This document shows positions 58,569 through 64,000 of a DNA stretch of 64,000 nt, piece after piece. The DNA lies in NCBI RefSeq assembly GCF_028609865.1, contig NZ_CP063194.1, forward strand, positions 2,046,001-2,110,000. The letters are read 5' to 3'. Each line of letters starts with the position of its first letter. The first letter of the stretch is position 1. The stretch is from Corynebacterium jeddahense (GTDB lineage: Bacteria; Actinomycetota; Actinomycetes; Mycobacteriales; Mycobacteriaceae). The translations under genes were made by a program, and so were the position numbers. Below the pieces are notes generated by a model, which saw only the letters and a list, made by a program, of their open reading frames with translations, was not told the origin of the DNA and made no database searches.

Positions 58569-58641
58569 AGCTGGAGACGGGACTTGAACCCGCAACCTAC
58601 GGTTTACAAGACCGTTGCGCTACCAATTGCGCCACTCCAGC
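58569..58641 (-). tRNA. tRNA-Thr (TGT)
   Basis: A 73-nt cloverleaf: acceptor GCTGGAG/CTCCAGC, anticodon stem ACGGT/ACCGT with loop CTTGTAA, T arm GCGGG TTCAAGT CCCGT. Divergent from thrE. Confidence 0.95.
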
Positions 58642-58694
58642 AATGCGCAGAATCTTACACACGGCCCGCGACTGCGCGACAACTCCCTAACCGT

Positions 58695-58700
58695 TACTGT
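58695..58700 (+). promoter_or_regulatory. Probable -10 element of thrE (leaderless)
   Basis: TACTGT ends 7 nt before the GTG at 58708. Confidence 0.45.
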
Positions 58701-58707
58701 GAGCGGT

Positions 58708-60162
58708 GTGGCAAACGGGAACACACTGTGGGAGAGGATCTCCGGCTCGCGGCAGCGCGTGGCAACGATCGACGAGGCGCGCACCTCGCCGCCGCCATCC
58801 GTCCTCGCCCCGGTAAACCTGGCTGATCCGGCGGAGGTCGCCGCGGTGATGAACATCGCGGCGCGCATCGGTGAGATCCTCATCGCCAACGCGACGACGT
58901 GCTCCGACGCGATCAAGCAGATCCAGACCGTGTGTTCCTCCTATGGCCTGCACTACGTGCACGTCTCCATCACGGTGAACACCATCACGCTCAACACCAT
59001 CATCGGCGTGGAAAAGCGCACCCCGGTGAACGTGTTCCGCGTGGTCACCATGATCAGCGAGAACTACCACAAGCTGCAGGAGGTCGACCGCCTCATCCGC
59101 TCCATCCGCTCGGGCGCCACCCCGCCGGAGCTCGCGGAGAAGATCCTCAACGACATCGACACCTCCCCCATCCCCCACCGCAACTCCCGCAACCTGCTGG
59201 GCTGGACGGTCATGGGCTTCTTCGTCGCCATGCTCCTCGGCGGCGACCTGCTCATGATGGTCATCGGCGGCCTCACCGCCTTCCTCATCATGGGCTTCAA
59301 CAAGCTCCTCTCCCGCGGCGGCCTGCCCGCGTTCTTCCACAACGTCATCGGCGGATTCCTGGCCACGGTGCCGGCGGCGATCTTCTACGACTTCTCCGCC
59401 ACCGCCGGCCGCACGATCGTGCCCAGCCAGCTCATCGCGACGGGCATCATCGTGCTGCTCGCGGGCCTCACGCTCGTGCAGTCGCTTCTCGACGGCGTGA
59501 CCGGGTCCCCCCTCAACGCCTCGGCCCGCTTCTTCTCGGCCATGCTCAACACCGGCGGCATCGTCGCAGGAGTCGCCACCGGCCTCGTCGCCTCCGAGGT
59601 GGTGGGCATGCCGCTGCCGCCGGTCGAGCTGCTCCCCGGCGCCGCCGCCTACTCGAGCAGCCTGCTCACCGTCCTCGGCGGCGGCATGGCGGCGGCGTCG
59701 TTCGCCGTAACCTGCTTCGCCGAGCGCCCGGCGATCTTCCTCTCGTTCGTCACCGCCGCCATCGGTTCGGCGATGTATTACATCGTGCTCACGCCGCTCG
59801 GCGCGGGCCGGCTCATGGCCACGGCGGCCTGCGCCATCGCCGTCGGCCTCGCCGGCGGCCTCATCGCCCGCCGCTTCCTCATCAACCCGGTGATCACCGC
59901 GGTCGCGGGCGTGACCCCGTTCTTGCCGGGCTCGTGGATCTACCGCGGCATGTACGCGCTGATGAACGAGCAGATCCTGCTCGGCATGATGAACCTCTTC
60001 ACCGCCATCGGCACCTGCCTGGCGCTGGCCGGCGGCGTGGTGTTCGGCGAGTGGATCGCCCGCCGCATCCGCGCCCCGCAGCTCTACGTCCCCTACCAAG
60101 CCTTCAAGCGCGCGGGCCGTTCCACCTTCGAGCAGCTGCGGAGGGTGCGCGGACGCCGGTAG
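58708..60162 (+). CDS. thrE: Threonine/serine exporter
   Basis: A 484-residue ThrE-family protein: a cytoplasmic N-terminal half (APVNLADPAEVAAVMNIAARIGEIL, VEKRTPVNVFRVV, LQEVDRLIRSIRSGATPPELAEKIL) followed by about ten helices in two blocks, with NVIGGFLATVPAAIFYDF and GLTLVQSLLDGVTGSPLNASARFF and the C-terminal FLPGSWIYRGMYALMNEQ and GVVFGEWIARRIRAP. It exports threonine and serine. It resembles C. glutamicum ThrE along its length. I take the GTG at 58708 (7 nt after TACTGT); the open frame upstream crosses tRNA-Thr and is not real. Confidence 0.93.
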   Translation: MANGNTLWERISGSRQRVATIDEARTSPPPSVLAPVNLADPAEVAAVMNIAARIGEILIANATTCSDAIKQIQTVCSSYGLHYVHVSITVNTITLNTIIGVEKRTPVNVFRVVTMISENYHKLQEVDRLIRSIRSGATPPELAEKILNDIDTSPIPHRNSRNLLGWTVMGFFVAMLLGGDLLMMVIGGLTAFLIMGFNKLLSRGGLPAFFHNVIGGFLATVPAAIFYDFSATAGRTIVPSQLIATGIIVLLAGLTLVQSLLDGVTGSPLNASARFFSAMLNTGGIVAGVATGLVASEVVGMPLPPVELLPGAAAYSSSLLTVLGGGMAAASFAVTCFAERPAIFLSFVTAAIGSAMYYIVLTPLGAGRLMATAACAIAVGLAGGLIARRFLINPVITAVAGVTPFLPGSWIYRGMYALMNEQILLGMMNLFTAIGTCLALAGGVVFGEWIARRIRAPQLYVPYQAFKRAGRSTFEQLRRVRGRR

Positions 60163-60172
60163 CGCGATCGCG

Positions 60173-60178
60173 TAAACT
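60173..60178 (+). promoter_or_regulatory. Probable -10 element of the Lys-rich protein/otsA operon
   Basis: TAAACT, about 50 bp before the GTG at 60227. The leader would include AGGGAGGAA. Confidence 0.4.
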
Positions 60179-60226
60179 CGGAGGCCTTGGAATAACAGGA
60201 CGCTTCACCCCAGGGAGGAACCCGTA

Positions 60227-60562
60227 GTGCCACCGAAGATCACCGATTCGCGCCCCAACGCCGAAGCGACGCACGCCGTCGAGGAGCAGACGGCCTCGGG
60301 CGCCCGTCGGATCGTGGCCACCTACGCCGAGGACTTCCTCGACGGCGTGACGCTGATGTCCATGCTCGGGGTTGCCCCGAAGGGCTTCGTCTATAAGCGC
60401 TACGTCGAAGACCTGGAGAAGGAAGAGGAAGCGCCGAAGAAGGCCACCAAGAAGGCCACGAAGAAGAAGGCGACCAAGAAGAAGGCGACGAAGAAGGCCG
60501 CCAAGAAGGCCACGAAGAAAGCGACCAAGAAGTCCACGAAGAAGACCGCCAAGAAGGCCTGA
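60227..60562 (+). CDS. Small protein with Lys-rich KATKK tail, unknown function
   Basis: A 111-residue protein. Residues 1-66 form a compact domain ([39 protein letters not shown]). The last 45 residues are a low-complexity tail of [16 protein letters not shown] units, like the C-terminal tails of actinobacterial histone-like proteins and H1-like proteins. It could bind DNA, RNA or polyphosphate, but this is only inference from charge. Starts at a GTG with GGAGG 8 nt upstream and shares one base with otsA (TGATG), so it is translated with trehalose-phosphate synthase. I recall a gene in this position in C. glutamicum as well. Confidence 0.8.
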   Translation: MPPKITDSRPNAEATHAVEEQTASGARRIVATYAEDFLDGVTLMSMLGVAPKGFVYKRYVEDLEKEEEAPKKATKKATKKKATKKKATKKAAKKATKKATKKSTKKTAKKA

Positions 60563-61839
60563 TGGGGGACAACGCGTTCGTCGTCGTGGCCAACCGCCTG
60601 CCGGTGGACCGCGTGGGCGGGCGCTATGAGGTCTCACCCGGTGGCCTCGTGGCCGCGCTCGCGCCGGTACTGCGCTCCCGGGAGGGGTGCTGGGTGGGCT
60701 GGCCCGGCGACGTCGGGGTGGAGCTCGAGCCGTTCATGTTCAACGGGATTTCGCTCGTGCCCGTTGCCCTGGACCAAGAGGACTTCGAGGGCTTCTACGA
60801 GGGCTTTTCCAACTCCACGCTGTGGCCGCTCTACCACGACCTCATTGTCACCCCCGAGTACAAGCAGGAGTGGTGGGAGCGCTACGTCGCGGTGAACGAG
60901 AAGTTCGCCCGGGCCGCGGCCGGCGCCGCCGCCCACGGCGCGACCGTCTGGGTGCAGGATTACCAGCTCCAGCTCGTGCCGGGGATGCTCAAGGCGCTGC
61001 GGCCCGACCTCACCATCGGGTTCTTCCTCCACATCCCCTTCCCCGCGCCCGCGCTGTTCCAGCAGCTGCCGTGGCGCAACGAGGTGCTCGAGGGGCTGAA
61101 GGGCTGCGACCTCATCGGGTTCCAGCGCCACGCGGACGAGGACAACTTCCGGCTGCTCACCACGGAGATCCGCACGGGCACCTTCCCCATTTCGATTGAT
61201 CTTGGGGAGATCGAGGCGGCGCCGGAGGCGTCGATACGCAACCTGCGCGAACGCGTCGGCGACCCGGAACACCTCCTGCTGGGCGTGGACCGGCTCGACT
61301 ACACGAAGGGGATCCTCCAGCGGCTGCTCGCGATCGAGTCGCTGCTCGAGGAGGGCAAGCTCGACGACATCGCGTTCATCCAGCTGGCCACCCCGTCGCG
61401 CGAGCGCATCGAGCACTACCGCACCACGCGCCGCGAGGTCGAGGAGGCGATCGGGCGGATCAACGGCCGCTTCGGCGACGTGGGCCGGCCGGTGGTGCAC
61501 TACGTCCACCGCAGCATCCCGAGGGAGCAGCTGGGCACGTACTACGCCGCCGCCGATATCATGCTGGTCACCCCGTTCAAGGACGGGATGAACCTCGTGG
61601 CCAAGGAGTACGTCGCCGCCCACCCGGGCGGGGACGGGGCGCTCGTGCTCTCCGAGTTCGCCGGCGCCGCCGTCGAGCTCCACCAGGCGTACCTGTGCAA
61701 CCCGTTCGACCTCGAATCCGTCAAGGACGCCATCATGGCTGCCACCGAGCCCGACCCGGCGCGCATGCGCCAGATGCACGACTGGGTGGTCGAGCACGAC
61801 GTCGCCGCCTGGGCGCGCGCGTTCCTGGAGGCGCTGTGA
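60562..61839 (+). CDS. otsA: Trehalose-6-phosphate synthase
   Basis: A 425-residue GT20 glycosyltransferase joining UDP-glucose to glucose-6-phosphate. Motifs: [24 protein letters not shown] (N-terminal), [75 protein letters not shown] and [19 protein letters not shown]. Shorter than many OtsA proteins (about 460-490) because the N-terminal region is compact; all catalytic stretches are present. The segment EASIRNL carries the CGTCGATACGC motif with a rare ATA codon. First of the overlapping otsA-lipoprotein-otsB chain. Confidence 0.95.
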   Translation: MGDNAFVVVANRLPVDRVGGRYEVSPGGLVAALAPVLRSREGCWVGWPGDVGVELEPFMFNGISLVPVALDQEDFEGFYEGFSNSTLWPLYHDLIVTPEYKQEWWERYVAVNEKFARAAAGAAAHGATVWVQDYQLQLVPGMLKALRPDLTIGFFLHIPFPAPALFQQLPWRNEVLEGLKGCDLIGFQRHADEDNFRLLTTEIRTGTFPISIDLGEIEAAPEASIRNLRERVGDPEHLLLGVDRLDYTKGILQRLLAIESLLEEGKLDDIAFIQLATPSRERIEHYRTTRREVEEAIGRINGRFGDVGRPVVHYVHRSIPREQLGTYYAAADIMLVTPFKDGMNLVAKEYVAAHPGGDGALVLSEFAGAAVELHQAYLCNPFDLESVKDAIMAATEPDPARMRQMHDWVVEHDVAAWARAFLEAL

Positions 61840-62243
61840 AGCGCGTCCTCATCATCCTGCCCGCCCTCGCCCTCGCCGCCTGCTCGCCCGCGCCAGTGTG
61901 GCAGGTGGTCTCGGTGCGCACCTCCGCAGACCCCGCCACGGAGACGGGCCTGTCGCGCCTGCGTATCGACGACCACAGGTTCTCCGGCACCACCGGCTGC
62001 GCCGACGTCGCGGGCGAGTTCGACGGCGGTTCCGACGGCGGTTCCGACGGGGGTGACACGATCACGCTGCGCGACGTCGCACTCGGCGACCCGGGCGACT
62101 GCACCGGCTGGGCGCGCCACACCCACGACCAGCTCGCGCCGCTCATCGTCGACGGGGCGACGTTTCGCATGCGGCACCCCTCCGATTTCGAGATCGTGCT
62201 TGTCGGGGATCTCGGCGAGACCGTGAGGCTGATGCAGGAATGA
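61836..62243 (+). CDS. Putative lipoprotein between otsA and otsB
   Basis: A 135-residue protein with a lipoprotein signal ([15 protein letters not shown], Cys16). The mature part, [21 protein letters not shown] followed by a [10 protein letters not shown] stretch and [23 protein letters not shown], looks like a small META/HslJ-like beta fold (FSGTTGCAD resembles the START-NxG loop of that group) but the match is loose. It overlaps otsA and otsB by 4 bp on each side (GTGA, ATGA), so production is tied to trehalose synthesis. The Gly/Ser/Asp stretch comes from a 12-bp tandem repeat. Confidence 0.8.
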   Translation: MKRVLIILPALALAACSPAPVWQVVSVRTSADPATETGLSRLRIDDHRFSGTTGCADVAGEFDGGSDGGSDGGDTITLRDVALGDPGDCTGWARHTHDQLAPLIVDGATFRMRHPSDFEIVLVGDLGETVRLMQE

Positions 62244-62944
62244 TCGCCCGCGCCGCCACGCTCCTCGTCTGCCTCGACTTCGACGGCACCCTCGCCGAGC
62301 TCGACCCGGACCCGTACGCCGTGCGCCTGCACCCGGGCGCGGAGGACGCCATCCGCCGCCTCGCCGCGCTGCCGGGCACGGAGGTGGCCGTGCTCACCGG
62401 GCGCCACCTCGCCGGCATTCGGCGCGTCCTGCCCCCGGACCTGCCCGCCACCCTCGTCGGCTCGCACGGGGCGGAGCCGGGTCCGGAGCTCTCCCCCGCG
62501 GATCAGCGCTACCTCGAGAGGATCGAGCGCGAGCTGCACGCCATCGCGGCGCCGCCCGCCTACGTGGAGGTTAAGCCCTACCAGCGGGTGCTCCACGTCG
62601 CACCGGTCGAGGACGCGGAGCAGGCGCGGGCGATCCTCGACGGGGCGCGGCGCCTCGACGCGCGCACGGTCACCGAGGGCAAGAACGTCCTCGAGTTCTC
62701 CGCCGTGGACATCACGAAGGGGACGTGGCTGGCCGAGCACAAACGCGCCTTCGACGCCACCGTCTTCGCGGGCGACGACGACACGGACGAGACCGCGCTC
62801 GCCGTCCTCGGCCCGGGCGACCTGGGCATCAAGGTGGGCGACAAGCCGTCCGCCGCCGCGCTGCGCCTCGCGGATGTCGACGCGATGGCGGACTTCCTCA
62901 CCCAACTCGCAGACGAAAGGCAGGCATGGAGCGCCACACGCTAG
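62240..62944 (+). CDS. otsB: Trehalose-6-phosphate phosphatase
   Basis: A 234-residue HAD-type phosphatase. The catalytic aspartates are in CLDFDGTLAE (Asp13, Asp15), the second motif is VLTGR, and the third is FAGDDDTDETAL; VGSHGAEPG and VTEGKNVLEFS are OtsB-specific. It removes phosphate from trehalose-6-phosphate made by OtsA. Overlaps the lipoprotein gene by 4 bp and the next gene by 19 bp. Confidence 0.95.
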   Translation: MIARAATLLVCLDFDGTLAELDPDPYAVRLHPGAEDAIRRLAALPGTEVAVLTGRHLAGIRRVLPPDLPATLVGSHGAEPGPELSPADQRYLERIERELHAIAAPPAYVEVKPYQRVLHVAPVEDAEQARAILDGARRLDARTVTEGKNVLEFSAVDITKGTWLAEHKRAFDATVFAGDDDTDETALAVLGPGDLGIKVGDKPSAAALRLADVDAMADFLTQLADERQAWSATR

Positions 62945-63693
62945 TCCACCAGGGGCGGGAGCGCCGCTGGATTGAGGTCCCGGGGGATTCCGGCACCCTC
63001 CTGCTCGTCCTCCACGGCTCGCTGCAGTCCGGCAGCGTCATGCGCAACTTCACCGACCGCACCTTTGAGGGCCTCGGGCCCACCGTCGTCTACCCGGACG
63101 GCGTGAAGCACCACTTCAACGACCTGCGCACCGGCTTCAACGAGGACGCGCGCCGCCTCAAGGTGGACGACGTCGGGTTCCTCACCGCAATCGTCGAGCG
63201 CTACGCCATGCCCACCATCGGCTGCGGTTTCTCCAACGGCGGGCAGATGGTGCTGCGCCTGCTGTTCGACGCCCCGGGCCTGCTTGCCGGCGCCGCCACG
63301 TTCGGCGCGTCGATGCCCACGCCGGACAACACCATGGTTCCGACTGGCAACTACCGCCCGACGAAGCTCCTCTCCGTGCAGGGCACCGCTGACCCGCTCG
63401 TGCCCTACGAGGGCGGCGAGGCCGGCATCGGGGGCGCCAACCGGGGAGAAACTCGCAGCGCCGTGGACTCCGCCGCGTTCTTCGCCGGGTTGAACGGGTG
63501 CGCGGGCCGCGAGACGCAGCAGCGAGGCGGCGTCCGCGTCGACGACTGGGCCGGCGAGCACTCCGTCCGCCTGGTCACCCTCGAGGGCGCCGGGCACCTT
63601 GTGCCGGTGCGCAAGGAGCTCGACGCGCGACTCGGCCCCAACCCGCAGGCCCCGACGGGCGGGGAGCTCCTCAGCGAATTCTTCTTTGCCTAG
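62926..63693 (+). CDS. LpqC/PHB-depolymerase-like alpha/beta hydrolase
   Basis: A 255-residue hydrolase: [21 protein letters not shown] (oxyanion region), [21 protein letters not shown], the nucleophile elbow [29 protein letters not shown] with the catalytic Asp, and LEGAGHLVP with the His. This is the esterase family that includes poly(3-hydroxybutyrate) depolymerases, feruloyl esterases and mycobacterial LpqC. No signal peptide, so it is probably cytosolic. Overlaps otsB by 19 bp. Substrate unknown. Confidence 0.82.
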   Translation: MERHTLVHQGRERRWIEVPGDSGTLLLVLHGSLQSGSVMRNFTDRTFEGLGPTVVYPDGVKHHFNDLRTGFNEDARRLKVDDVGFLTAIVERYAMPTIGCGFSNGGQMVLRLLFDAPGLLAGAATFGASMPTPDNTMVPTGNYRPTKLLSVQGTADPLVPYEGGEAGIGGANRGETRSAVDSAAFFAGLNGCAGRETQQRGGVRVDDWAGEHSVRLVTLEGAGHLVPVRKELDARLGPNPQAPTGGELLSEFFFA

Positions 63694-64000
63694 CGAACTC
63701 GCTTAAGACCACGCCCGCCGCCACGGAGGCGTTGAGGGACTCCACCCAGTCCTCCATCGGCACCGACATGATGACGTCGCAGTTCTCGCGTACCAGCCGG
63801 GAGATGCCCTTGCCCTCGCTGCCGACGACGATGACCACCGGGCCCGTCGCCTGGTCGAACGTGTCCAGGGTGTGCTCCCCGCCCGCGTCGAGTCCGACGA
63901 CGGTGTAGCCGTTGTCCTGGAACTGCTTCACGGTGCGCGTCACGTTGGTCACCCGCGCCACCGGCAGCCGCGCCGCCGTGCCCGCCGAGGTGCGCCACGC
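63671..64000 (-). CDS. rlmB: Partial CDS, SpoU-family 23S rRNA 2'-O-methyltransferase (RlmB-like, C-terminal part)
   Basis: The frame continues beyond the window edge. The visible 109 residues include [15 protein letters not shown], the SAM-binding knot [21 protein letters not shown], and [29 protein letters not shown], the conserved end of the SpoU methyltransferases (motifs 2 and 3). RlmB methylates G2251 of 23S rRNA; related proteins act on tRNA, so the target is tentative. It overlaps the convergent hydrolase gene by 23 bp at the 3' ends. Confidence 0.88.
   Translation of the reverse strand, partial: AWRTSAGTAARLPVARVTNVTRTVKQFQDNGYTVVGLDAGGEHTLDTFDQATGPVVIVVGSEGKGISRLVRENCDVIMSVPMEDWVESLNASVAAGVVLSEFARQRRIR

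Overview
The window looks like a chromosomal segment of a high-GC Corynebacterium. The evidence is the gene content and order (ramA-cysK-cysE, the CoA-transferase gene, phoU-pstBACS, mshD, clustered pur genes, a secreted nuclease, a PhoR-like/PhoS-like two-component pair, thrE, otsA/otsB), mycothiol biosynthesis, and murA directly upstream of an rRNA operon. By eye GC is near two thirds throughout. The species cannot be named from sequence reading alone.

Layout. 1-7.8 kb: a thiol-redox pair at the left edge (partial DsbA-like gene, MauE/DoxX membrane protein), phosphoglucomutase, an AGCS alanine/Na+ symporter, a two-subunit fluoride channel and a MacB/FtsX-type ABC exporter. 7.97-9.17 kb: no credible gene but two adjacent, unrelated repeat arrays. 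9.2-15.07 kb: a complete rrn operon on the minus strand (16S-23S-5S) with promoter, 23S processing stem and terminator. 15.1-19.5 kb: murA (fosfomycin-insensitive type), ramA, cysK, cysE and a small GNAT gene. 19.5-21.4 kb: tRNAs Phe, Asp, a second identical Asp, Glu and Lys, with a 5'-truncated uvrA-like remnant trapped between the two Asp copies, and a ZIP metal transporter. 21.5-29.6 kb: CoA transferase, Dus, phoU and the pstSCAB phosphate importer. 29.7-34.3 kb: mshD, an LmeA-like protein, a nitrobindin-like protein, pabC, ygfZ, DUF3073. 34.4-41.6 kb: purF-purM, an SCP-like protein, a double-hotdog thioesterase, purSQL. 41.9-49.6 kb: a 1520-residue secreted nuclease with a collagen-like stalk, a zinc ABC importer, a DUF2334-like protein. 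49.7-58.4 kb: oligopeptidase B, purC, a lipoprotein, purB-purD, a HIT protein, a PhoR/PhoS-like two-component system. 58.6-64 kb: tRNA-Thr, thrE, a Lys-rich protein, otsA, a lipoprotein, otsB, an esterase/depolymerase and a partial rlmB.

How the genes work together. Eight purine genes (purF, D, S, Q, L, M, C, B) lie in the window, separated by other genes. Phosphate functions are linked: a high-affinity importer, its PhoU, a two-component system resembling corynebacterial PhoRS and an extracellular nuclease that could release phosphate from DNA. Trehalose synthesis genes form one overlapping chain with a lipoprotein.

Most unusual observations: the two repeat arrays beside the rRNA operon; an 11-bp sequence (CGTCGATAMGC) found by eye 16 times on both strands and in every reading frame, sometimes forcing the rare ATA codon; a nuclease fused to about 17 collagen-like blocks; the uvrA remnant between duplicated tRNA-Asp genes; and many genes whose start codon lies 6-8 nt after a -10 element (leaderless), including compact divergent pairs whose two -10 elements overlap. 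All positions not fixed by an open reading frame were counted by hand and may be off by a base or two.
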